Below are positions 26,316 through 34,284 of a DNA stretch of 48,537 bases, one piece after another. The position numbers were made by a program, and so were the translations under genes. The DNA comes from Opitutia bacterium (GTDB lineage Bacteria; Verrucomicrobiota; Verrucomicrobiia; Opitutales; Opitutaceae). Below the pieces are notes generated by a model that was not told where the DNA came from, did no database searches, and worked only from the letters and a program-made list of their open reading frames with translations. Every line of letters starts with the position of its first letter. Position 1 is the first letter of the stretch. The DNA is taken from contig CANJIU010000075.1 of NCBI GenBank assembly GCA_947474365.1, forward strand, positions 1 through 48,537, read 5' to 3'.

Positions 26316-28283
26316 TCACCGCGCTTCGTAAACTTCGACCAAAGCAACACCCGTGGCACCTTTGGCGTCACTTACCTGTGCGGTGTAGACTCCGGGATCG
26401 AGCGTAACGAGCAACGCGGCATCTCTGCTGGAATCAGGGAGCGAAAATGCCCCCGTAGCGGCGAACGCGACCCTAAGCCCCGGATCGCCTCTCCAATCGT
26501 CGTTCTCGTACAGGGACGCTCGAGCACCCTGGCGAAACAATGCGAGCTGCGGATTTGGCAGCACGCCTCCGACACCGAAATTGGCGAGCGTGGGTCCGAC
26601 AGCTCGAATCAGCAACTGTTTGGGGGCACTTCCGTCAATGGCGAATCCGACCACCAAGATCTCCGAACCGGTCCCAACTCGGCTGCGAACCGACAGGTTG
26701 ACCAATCGGGAAGTCGCGGCGGTCGACGCGTCATAGACTTCAACGAGCGCAAGGCCGGTTGCATTTCCCTTGCCGGTAAGCTGGGCCGTGTAAGCGCCGC
26801 CGACCATCGCAGACAGCAGCGCCGCGTCGCCACTGATGTAAGGCAACGCGAAAGCCGCCAAGCTGGTGGCCGTTGTCTTGATCTGGGTAAAGCTGTCAGC
26901 GGCCCCCCAGTCGTCGTTGGACGCAATCGGGCTGCTGCCTGAATAGAGTGTCAGAACTGGATCGGACAGCACCCCAGCGACGCCGAAGTCGCTCAAGGTC
27001 GGCCCAACACCGCGGATGAGCAGTTTCTTACCCGTACCGCCGTCAATCATGAAACCGACAATGAGCGCGTCGTTACCTTTGCCAGCCGTCGAGCGCACGG
27101 AGAGATTGGTCAGACGACTTGTCCCAGCAGGAACTCCCATGCTTTGCGACGTATCCGGTCCCGTGATGGCGGGGAGGCCATAAACGTCCGGCAACCGATC
27201 AAGGGTGATGACCTTGTCGCTGGCGTAGACACTCCGGACATAGTCATCAGGGTTGCCGTTGGTCGCGGAAAGAAAGCCGTTCCACGTGCAGAACCAAGCC
27301 CAGGGCGCGAAGTTCGATCCGGCTGTGAGGGTGGCGTCGGCATCAGGTAGCTGTCCATTTTCTGACATTCCAATGACCTTTTTGCCACCGGTGACGCTTT
27401 GTAAGCGGGCGTAGACGGAGGCCGTTGCCAAATGTGACGACGGATAGTGATCGATTGAGCAGACATCCACGAAGGAATCCCCGGGATACCACGCTTCGAT
27501 CGCGCCGGTGGCCTCGGTGGGATTGAAGCACCAGATGAGGTTGTTCAACCGATGCACGCGGTCGAACTGGTCGAACATGTAGAGCCAGGCACGCTTGAAA
27601 ACATCGGCGCCCTTCGCCCCCCACCAAAACCAGGCGCCATTGCCGCTGCGGCCCGTGGCGTTGCCGTTGCATTCGTGAAAGGGGCGCCAAATCACCGGAA
27701 TCCCGGCGTCGCGCAGCTTCTCCAGTTGGACCGCGATACGCTCAAGTTCCGTGCGAAACTCCCGCCCGAAGGCGGAGTCGGGTTGATCAAGTGCAACCTG
27801 CAGGTCGAAATCCGTGTCCTTCGCATTGAAGGAATTTCCGGCGCCGGCCTTCCAGTGCAGGCACAAGGTGGCAATGCCCTTGCGATTGCTGACCCAATCG
27901 ATGATCCGCTCGGGCACCCGTTGGAAGGTGTTGACCGTGCCCGTGGGACCTTCGGTGTAGAACATCATGTCGAACCCGCGCACCGCAGGGGTTTTCCCGG
28001 TGAGACTCACGATGCGGTTGAAATCCACCTCGTTCTGTGTGCCATCCCAGTTTACGACCTCCTGCTGACCGGAGATAATTTTGGAGCCGCTGATGGAGTT
28101 CAAATACGTCAGTAGCGAATGGACTCCAGGAATGGCGTTGGTCGCCACCGGGACGTCCAAGGCGCGCGACGGAACCGAAGCCGGATCCACGGCGGAGAAA
28201 ACCTCTGGCAGAGTGGCGACGAAGAGGGCGCAACCGCAGGCCAGATGCCTGAATAGTCGTCGGTTGGAAATGAGGTCCGGCAC
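26316..28283 (-). CDS. Secreted GH26 endo-beta-mannanase-type hydrolase with two C-terminal repeat domains
   Basis: This 655-residue protein has a signal peptide (about 1-30) and a GH26 catalytic domain (about 50-375). The family signatures are present: SGQQE (71-75), the acid/base Glu204 in WRPFHECNG followed by WFWWG, and the nucleophile Glu308 in GMSENG, with DHYP and WFCTWNGF nearby. GH26 enzymes mostly cut beta-1,4-mannan. Residues of about 388-519 and 524-655 are two copies of one domain of about 132 residues (TSRLTNLSVRS, VGFMIDG, LLIRGVGPTL, NDDWG, VYDAS; TSRLVNLSVRS, VGFAIDG, LLIRAVGPTL, NDDWRGDP, VEVYEAR). These may serve secretion or surface attachment. It is 48 bases downstream of a TBDR, fitting a mannan-use operon. 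Confidence 0.92.
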   Translation of the reverse strand: MPDLISNRRLFRHLACGCALFVATLPEVFSAVDPASVPSRALDVPVATNAIPGVHSLLTYLNSISGSKIISGQQEVVNWDGTQNEVDFNRIVSLTGKTPAVRGFDMMFYTEGPTGTVNTFQRVPERIIDWVSNRKGIATLCLHWKAGAGNSFNAKDTDFDLQVALDQPDSAFGREFRTELERIAVQLEKLRDAGIPVIWRPFHECNGNATGRSGNGAWFWWGAKGADVFKRAWLYMFDQFDRVHRLNNLIWCFNPTEATGAIEAWYPGDSFVDVCSIDHYPSSHLATASVYARLQSVTGGKKVIGMSENGQLPDADATLTAGSNFAPWAWFCTWNGFLSATNGNPDDYVRSVYASDKVITLDRLPDVYGLPAITGPDTSQSMGVPAGTSRLTNLSVRSTAGKGNDALIVGFMIDGGTGKKLLIRGVGPTLSDFGVAGVLSDPVLTLYSGSSPIASNDDWGAADSFTQIKTTATSLAAFALPYISGDAALLSAMVGGAYTAQLTGKGNATGLALVEVYDASTAATSRLVNLSVRSRVGTGSEILVVGFAIDGSAPKQLLIRAVGPTLANFGVGGVLPNPQLALFRQGARASLYENDDWRGDPGLRVAFAATGAFSLPDSSRDAALLVTLDPGVYTAQVSDAKGATGVALVEVYEAR

Positions 28284-28331
28284 TTGTCGGTTTCGGCGTG
28301 GGTGAAGCGGAAGCTGGACCGATTCAACCGA

Positions 28332-31300
28332 TCAGAACTGCCCCTTCACTCCGAAGACCCAGTTGGCGCCGAAGGCGTTGATCTGCCGGAGGGCACGCTG
28401 CTCACCTTCCGGCACCCCGGGAGGCGACTGGTACCACATATCCTTTACGTTGGAGATGTTTCGTCCCTGCACGTAGAGCGAAGCCCACTTGGTCAGGCGA
28501 AAGCTCGCCGAGAGATCGTACTTGGTGATCTCCCCAAAGAACTGCCCGTAGTTGCCGCTGGGCTTGTCTTCGACGTGCACCAGCCCGAACGAGCCGTTGA
28601 AGCGCTTGTAGGCGTAGCCCAACCGCGCCGTCGCACGCCACGGCGCGACATTGTTGCGTCGCACGTTCACGTAGGTGCGGCTGAAATTGGCGCCGATATT
28701 GATGCCGCGCAGATAGGCGCTCGGTAGGAAACCCAGCGTTTGGTTGTAGTTCAGATCCATGTTCCGGGTCCGCTGCATCGCCTCGTTGTTGCGCGTGGTG
28801 ACAAACGTGTAGCCGGAATAGAGCGGGTCCTCGACGCCGAATTCCGAAGCCGTGTAATTCTGAGTCGTGATGAAATTCGTCGCGCGATCCTGCGAAACCG
28901 CGGCGGAGAGCTGCCCCGGCGATTGGCCGCCGAAGTAATAGGCCAGCCGGGCCTGGAAGTTCTGATGCTTCTCCGGCAGCAGCTCCGGGTTGGGCGCCGA
29001 CACCGTCTGGTTGCCTTCGTTGACGACCCACAGTCCGGTGAGGTTGTCGATCGGCGGCCGCATCATGCCGCGATTGAAACCCGTCTGGAATTCGAGGTTC
29101 GAGACAATTTGATACTTGAAGAGGATCGACGGGAAATAGTTGTCGTACTCCGAACGGCGGACCACGCGCGGCTGACTCGCATACTGGTAGATCATGCCCG
29201 GGATCGTCAGCGCGCGGCCGTTGTTCGAGCCCACGGGATTGACGGGGTAACCTGCGGCCAGCACCTCCGCCCGGGTGCGCGGATCGAATTCGGTCACCGC
29301 ATTCTGGGTCCGCTCCATGCGGACGCCGACCCGCATCTGCAGTTTGCTGGTAATCTTGGTGTCGGACTGCGCGTAGCCTGCCGTCACCGTTTGCCGGAAA
29401 TGACGCGGGTTCGCAAAATAGGCCGTGTAGTAGTTCTCCGGGGTGGTCGTGTTCACGAACAACTCCGGATGCGTGTTGAACAGATCGGCCGTCGTGTTGC
29501 GGTTCACCCGAGGAGCCATGCCCTGGACGCCGGTGACGTTGTAGAGCGTCAGACCGTTGGTCGTGCCCAGGTCGAAGGGGTTCGGCGAAATATACTGCGG
29601 GCCGACGTTCGCCCAATTGCCCCAGGCGGTGATGATCGGTGTCCCGGTCGTGGGATTGATGCCGGTCGTGTTGCCGCCGGGGCCGTCGTACGACCAATAG
29701 CTCACTTCCTGCAGCAGGTTGTTGTCGCGGGTCTCTTCGTCCCACTTGCCGCCCGACTTGAGCACAGTGGGGAACCGGGTCAGGAACGGCAGCACCCAGC
29801 GTGCGTTCAGGTTCCCGGTCCACTTTTCCGTCATCCACAGGCGTTCATCACTTGAGACGCGCGTGCCACCGCGGGTCGTGCTGCTCGTGTCGGTGAAGCT
29901 GCGCAGATCGAACCAGTCGTTGCCTGAAGTCTGGCGGATGACCCATTCCCACGAGTCGCGGTGCGGGCGCGTGGCGATCCAACCGCCCGGCGCCGTTCCG
30001 CCCTCCGAGGAATTGATCCCACTCGCCAGACCCTGGTACCGGTTCTTCGAACCCGAGTAAGCCATGCTGCCGTCAACCACCAGTGAGCCGGCCTTGTACT
30101 CAAACCGCGGCGCGATCTGCCGGTTGTAGACGAATTTGTGGTTGGAGAGATTGCCGTTGGAGAGCGTCGCGACGTTGTTCACGCTGCCGCTTGGGGCGCG
30201 CGTCGCGATCACGGTCGTCATGCCGTCGCCGCCCACGGTGGAGCGGCCATTGTTCACGTTGGAGTTGTCGTTCGCGGCAACAAAGGTGAAGTCACGATTC
30301 CAAGACTGCCCGTCGTACATGCTGTACACGTAGTTCAGCGAAATCGTAAGCCGAGGCGTCACCTTCCAGTCTGCAGTCAAGAGGAGCGCATCCTTCTGGA
30401 TGTCCTTCGGCCCGTCCTTGAAGTTGATTTGCCGAATCACCAGCGGCCGCGGATCCGCCGCCGTGGGGCTGGCGTTGTAGCTCGGGTTGACGATCTTCGA
30501 CTCCGTGTAGGAACTGGCCCGGCTGGCGCTGATCAGAATGCCAAAACGCTGTCCGAAAAACGACTCGGCATAGCTGAGTTGGTAATTCGGCTGCGCCTTG
30601 AAGCTCTTGTGGTCCATTGGGCCGTACCGGCGCCGGAGCGTGAACTCCTCGCCGTTCAGATTGACGCCAAAATTGTAATCAAACGTGCGGCCTTTGCGGT
30701 CGAAGGCCCGCTTGGTCTTCATGTTGATCGTGCCAGCCGGCGAATCGGCATCATTCTCCGCGCTCGCCGTGCGATTGATCTCGATCGACTCGATGCTGGT
30801 GATGGAAAATCCCTCGAAGCTCGTCGCCCGCGAGGATGAGCCGCCCCCGCGATTCGCGTCCGCACTCGCCGTGCGCATGCCATCGAACGACACGCCCACG
30901 TACTGGCCGTCCATGCCACCCAGTCGTGGACCGCGGGCCTCGGCTTCGACGTAGTCGAGATCCACTCCCGGGAGGTACTTCAGGAACTCGCCAACGTTTC
31001 CGTCGGTCACATCCCCAAAAATATCCGACGAAACCGACGTCGAGATGTTCATGTTGCGCCGTTGTGCCATGATGGCCTTGGAATTGCCTTCGCGCTCGGA
31101 GGAGACTGTGAACGCGGAAAGCTGGATCACCTCGCCTTCCTTCGGTCGCGTGCCGGTGACCGCCGTGCTGCGCAGCTCGAAATCCTGGCGTGCCGTCTGT
31201 CCGGCCGTGACCGTGACGACGGCCGGATTGGTTTCATAGCCCGTGTAGTTGACCGTGATGGTCGCCGTGCCGGCGGGCACCCGGAGCAATTCGTAGCTGC

Positions 31301-31511
31301 CGTCCGCCTCCGACACGGCGGTGAGGTTGCTCGGGGCGACGCGGATCTCCGCATCGCGCACGTAAACCGCGGACGCGGGGTTGTAGATCCGGCCACGGAT
31401 CGATCCGGTCGGGCCGGGCTGGGCCGACAGCGTCGCCAGGCCGAGGAGGCCGGACGAAATCAACCCAAGGAGAAACTTGTGGCAGCGGGACGGGGCGGGG
31501 CAGCAGTTCAT
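28332..31511 (-). CDS. TonB-dependent receptor with N-terminal carboxypeptidase-regulatory-like domain
   Basis: The product is 1059 residues. A signal peptide (HKFLLGLISSGLLGLATLSA) is followed by a CarboxypepD_reg domain (about 35-115: GSIRGRIYNPASAVYVRDAE, then YELLRVPAGTATITVNYTGY). A TonB-box-like stretch (EVIQLSAFTVSSERE) leads into a plug (NVGEFLKYLPGVDLDYVEAE, GVSFDGMRT) and a very long barrel ending WVFGVKGQF. The architecture is like the TBDR at 3976-6963. The GH26 gene follows on the same strand, so this receptor probably imports manno-oligosaccharides. It was called from ATG 31511, right before the signal peptide. Confidence 0.93.
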   Translation of the reverse strand: MNCCPAPSRCHKFLLGLISSGLLGLATLSAQPGPTGSIRGRIYNPASAVYVRDAEIRVAPSNLTAVSEADGSYELLRVPAGTATITVNYTGYETNPAVVTVTAGQTARQDFELRSTAVTGTRPKEGEVIQLSAFTVSSEREGNSKAIMAQRRNMNISTSVSSDIFGDVTDGNVGEFLKYLPGVDLDYVEAEARGPRLGGMDGQYVGVSFDGMRTASADANRGGGSSSRATSFEGFSITSIESIEINRTASAENDADSPAGTINMKTKRAFDRKGRTFDYNFGVNLNGEEFTLRRRYGPMDHKSFKAQPNYQLSYAESFFGQRFGILISASRASSYTESKIVNPSYNASPTAADPRPLVIRQINFKDGPKDIQKDALLLTADWKVTPRLTISLNYVYSMYDGQSWNRDFTFVAANDNSNVNNGRSTVGGDGMTTVIATRAPSGSVNNVATLSNGNLSNHKFVYNRQIAPRFEYKAGSLVVDGSMAYSGSKNRYQGLASGINSSEGGTAPGGWIATRPHRDSWEWVIRQTSGNDWFDLRSFTDTSSTTRGGTRVSSDERLWMTEKWTGNLNARWVLPFLTRFPTVLKSGGKWDEETRDNNLLQEVSYWSYDGPGGNTTGINPTTGTPIITAWGNWANVGPQYISPNPFDLGTTNGLTLYNVTGVQGMAPRVNRNTTADLFNTHPELFVNTTTPENYYTAYFANPRHFRQTVTAGYAQSDTKITSKLQMRVGVRMERTQNAVTEFDPRTRAEVLAAGYPVNPVGSNNGRALTIPGMIYQYASQPRVVRRSEYDNYFPSILFKYQIVSNLEFQTGFNRGMMRPPIDNLTGLWVVNEGNQTVSAPNPELLPEKHQNFQARLAYYFGGQSPGQLSAAVSQDRATNFITTQNYTASEFGVEDPLYSGYTFVTTRNNEAMQRTRNMDLNYNQTLGFLPSAYLRGINIGANFSRTYVNVRRNNVAPWRATARLGYAYKRFNGSFGLVHVEDKPSGNYGQFFGEITKYDLSASFRLTKWASLYVQGRNISNVKDMWYQSPPGVPEGEQRALRQINAFGANWVFGVKGQF

Positions 31512-31607
31512 AATTATTATACTTCCGTTTGAGGCGTTCTCCTGGCAAGCGGATTCTCGCGCTCGGGTGCGATACGCCGTCGCGTCTCAATCTTTGCGCG
31601 CGGGGGT

Positions 31608-31914
31608 TCAGCGCACTTCATAGACTTCCACCAAAGCGACGCCGCCGGTCGAATCGGCGCTCTCGATCTGCGTGTAGTCCGAGGCCGCAAGTCAGGCCAA
31701 GTGAGGGGGCGTCAGCCGAAACGCCCGCCTGGATCAACGCACGGACCTGCTCGACATCGCCCCGTTCGGTGGCGTTGTGGATGTCGCCCGACTCAGCCTT
31801 CGCCTTCTTTTCGGCAAGACTTTCCGCTGCCGAGGAGGGCAGGACCACAGCGAAACCGAGCAGGAGAATCCCGATCTTATCGATCAGGGGATTTCCTCTG
31901 TATCCAATCGGCAA
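31608..31914 (-). pseudogene. Relic: ankyrin-protein start joined to the tail of a C-terminal repeat domain
   Basis: From ATG 31914 leftward the frame gives a signal peptide (IGILLLGFAVVLPSSAAE) and the first half of an ankyrin repeat (HNATERGDVEQVRALIQAGV), then loses similarity near 31690. In a different frame, 31690-31608 reads LAASDYTQIESADSTGGVAL, then VEVYEVR and a stop, which matches the final residues of the GH26 protein's repeat domain (YTAQVSDAKGATGVALVEVY). Two gene ends have been fused by deletion. It lies upstream of the TBDR. Confidence 0.72.
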
Positions 31915-32269
31915 CTTGCTGCCCGATTCTTTTTTAGGCGGCCTTTTTTCCTAGTCACGATTGATATTTTGTTCCTCCGGCTTCGGCGGACTGAAGGGTA
32001 AATTCCCGACTTAGCATTCAGTTTAGACGGGCAAGCCTCTGGCGCGCAGTCAGCCGATGAAGCCGTCTCCATCACGTAGATTTGATGGCGGTCTCTTGAT
32101 TATGCGGGGCGTCGTCCAAGGCGCGTGGGGGCTCCGGCGCTCAATGCGAGGTGGAAAGGAGAAACGGGTCGGAGAAAATGCTTCTCGGCACGGAGTCCAC
32201 AATGGAATGAGGATGCTCCGTGACCTCGGCTCCGGGCTTTGCCCGTGCCGGATAGGCCGCTGTTCGGGA
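31915..32269. other. Gene-free stretch
   Basis: Nothing convincing is coded on either strand. It separates two relics (ankyrin on the left, ParE-like on the right) and is rather AT-rich near 31930-31975 compared with its surroundings. Confidence 0.4.
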
Positions 32270-32461
32270 ATTGTTGACCGGATCGAAGTACTTCAAACGT
32301 TTACCGACATTGGGCCGCGCTACCCCACGAGGGGCGGAATTCATCGCGAAGTACTTTGCTACGACTACCGGATTTTCTACCGTGTCGATCATGAGGCACG
32401 TGTGGTCTATATTGCCCGGGTGTGGCATGGCCGGCAAAATCCGACGTCTTTGGAGCTGTAA
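32270..32461 (+). pseudogene. 5'-truncated ParE/RelE-family toxin
   Basis: The final 63 residues of a rightward frame read DRIEVLQTFTDIGPRYPTRG, then REVLCYDYRIFYRVDHEARV, then VYIARVWHGRQNP. That is the second half of a ParE/RelE toxin, including the conserved YRIFYRV and ARVWHGR segments. The upstream part of the frame has no toxin similarity, and no start codon occurs at the truncation point. No antitoxin gene is adjacent. I judge it inactive. Confidence 0.7.
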
Positions 32462-32600
32462 AAGGCCGAACTGAGCAGCGGATGGAGAGGCGCCGAAGGG
32501 AGTTGCCTATTACTTGTAAACGAACCGACACACCGCAAGACTCACCGTTAATATGCATCTAACGAACTCCGTCGGATTGCCCCCGCACCGCATTTTCCCC

Positions 32601-33458
32601 ATGCACACCCGCCTCCTGATCACTGTCGCCGCCCTCACCGGCGGACAGCTCGCCCTCGCGGCGAACGCCGATTTGAAGCCGTTGCGCGACGCGCTCACCC
32701 ATCACGTGTCGTTCGACGAAAAGCTCGACGCCGATTTTTCGCGCGGCGACGCCAAGATGTACACGACCGGCACCAGTCCCAAGGGTCAGCCGCCGATGCA
32801 GCCGGCCGACGTGATCAAAGTCGTGCCCGGAGCCGGCAAATTTGGCGGCGCACTGCAGGTCACAAAGAAGAACCCCTTCCGCCCCTCCTGGAAAGGACCG
32901 GGGATTATCGACTACCAGACCGCCAATTGGAGCGGCACGGTTTCCATCTGGCTCCGGATTACTCCCGACGAAGATCTGGAGCCGGGCTACTGCGATCCCC
33001 TGCAAATCGTCGGGGGCGACACCAAGAAGGGTTTCATCTTTCTCGAGTGGTCGAAGGACGAGACCCCGCGCGAATTTCGTTTCGCCATCCGCCCGCGCGT
33101 TGAACTTTGGAACCCGCAAAACAAGGACTGGGCGAAGCTGACGGATGCCGAGCGCCCCGCCGTGAACCTGAAGCGCACCCCGTTTTCGCGCACGCGGTGG
33201 ACGCATGCGGTGTTCACCTTCGACCGGCTCAACGCCGGCAAGGCCGGGGTCGGCAAGCTCTACCTCGACGGCAAACTCCAAGGCACGATCAAGGACTGGG
33301 ATCTCACGTTCGGCTGGGAGGCGGACAAGGTGCAACTCGTGCTTTCGTCCTCGTACGTCGGCTTCATGGACGACCTCGCGGTCTTCAACCGCGCGCTGAG
33401 CGAGCACGAAGTCGCGCAGCTCCATGCGCTGCCCAAGGGTGTGAGCAGCCTGCGATGA
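32601..33458 (+). CDS. Exported LamG/concanavalin-A-like domain protein
   Basis: The product is 285 residues from ATG 32601, which begins the signal peptide (MHTRLLITVAALTGGQLALA); the frame is open back to 32553. The mature protein fits the LamG/pentraxin jelly-roll fold: LTHHVSFDEKLDADFSRGDA near the start, GALQVTKKNP, ANWSGTVSIWLRI, FSRTRWTHAVFTFDRLN, GKLYLDGKLQGTIKDW and SSSYVGFMDDLAVFNRALSE. In Planctomycetota and Verrucomicrobiota these stand-alone proteins are thought to bind glycans or surfaces. No neighbour on the same strand is close enough to suggest an operon. Confidence 0.83.
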   Translation: MHTRLLITVAALTGGQLALAANADLKPLRDALTHHVSFDEKLDADFSRGDAKMYTTGTSPKGQPPMQPADVIKVVPGAGKFGGALQVTKKNPFRPSWKGPGIIDYQTANWSGTVSIWLRITPDEDLEPGYCDPLQIVGGDTKKGFIFLEWSKDETPREFRFAIRPRVELWNPQNKDWAKLTDAERPAVNLKRTPFSRTRWTHAVFTFDRLNAGKAGVGKLYLDGKLQGTIKDWDLTFGWEADKVQLVLSSSYVGFMDDLAVFNRALSEHEVAQLHALPKGVSSLR

Positions 33459-33566
33459 GCAGGAACGGGCAAGCTGCGAGGAAAACTCGCCGGAGGAGTT
33501 CAAGCCGCACGATGAACTCCGTTTTCAGGTTCGGCCGCATGCACGTCCGCCCTTGAGATTTAGGAC

Positions 33567-33708
33567 GCATCTCCACGTTGACGGTTACCCGTGGCCGCGA
33601 GCACCAGCGAGTGGACTACGAAAACGCGGCCGACCTTCCACTCGCTGGCGCTCGCGGCTACCAGACGATCGGTGGCTGACGACATGCTCACCGTCAATTG
33701 GCAGATGC
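33567..33708 (+). repeat. 141-bp nested inverted-repeat element, copy C
   Basis: Outer arms at 33567-33585 (GCATCTCCACGTTGACGGT) and 33690-33708 (ACCGTCAATTGGCAGATGC). The inner hairpin arms differ by a few bases from copy B, and the loop is TACGAAAACGCGGCCGACCT. It has the same orientation as B, D and E and lies just past the LamG gene. Confidence 0.9.
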
Positions 33709-34034
33709 TCCCAAAGACTTAGCGCTCCGCCATTCGCTCTGAACTCTCGCTTGCCTCATCGTGATCGGTCCAAGGCAAGCCGGCGCGTAGCCCTCAACAT
33801 CACAGGCCCACGGAACCCGGTAACGGCGATGGGGTCTCCGTCGTCCCGCACCCGTCGACGGCGAACGCCATCGTGTCGTGGTGCGTATTTCCGTCTGATG
33901 GAGGAGAAATCTCCGCCTTTTCATCTCTCGGTCATCTCACGGTGAACTCGCGGAGATCTCTCGGTCACGATTTAGTCACGATTCGAGATAAACTCGCTCA
34001 CGCTCCCCGCAATTGACCAGCGCCTCCTACGGGC
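33709..34034. other. Spacer between repeat copies C and D
   Basis: This stretch of 326 bases has no gene. It contains two copies of ATCTCTCGGTCA (near 33921 and 33956) and a small repeat CACGATTTAGTCACGATT, whose meaning is unclear. The close spacing of copies C and D is the notable point. Confidence 0.4.
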
Positions 34035-34175
34035 GCATCTCCACGTTGACGGTTACCCGTAGCCGCGAGCACCAGCGAGTGGACTCGAAAAACGCGACGA
34101 GCATCCACTCGCTGGCGCTCGCGGCTACGAGAGGATTGCTTGCTGACGACATTCTCACCGTCAATTGGCAGATGC
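34035..34175 (+). repeat. 141-bp nested inverted-repeat element, copy D
   Basis: Outer arms at 34035-34053 and 34157-34175, with inner hairpin arms and the loop TCGAAAAACGCGACGAGCAT. It is nearly identical to copy E. It ends 109 bases before the start of the TIR gene, so it occupies that gene's upstream region. Confidence 0.92.
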
Positions 34176-34284
34176 GGGCACCTCTCACCCGCGGGCGCAC
34201 AATGGACTCGCTATCCGGCGCTTCATTTTCTCCCATCCCGACGTCACGCCGAAGTTGTTTTGGCCGTCCACTTCCCATCCACCC

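Noticed and set aside
34035..34175. Repeat copy D as a CRISPR unit or small coding gene
   Set aside because: No regular spacers; peptides from it (SLALAATDNRQ type) recur in every copy and frame, so they are artefacts of the repeat.
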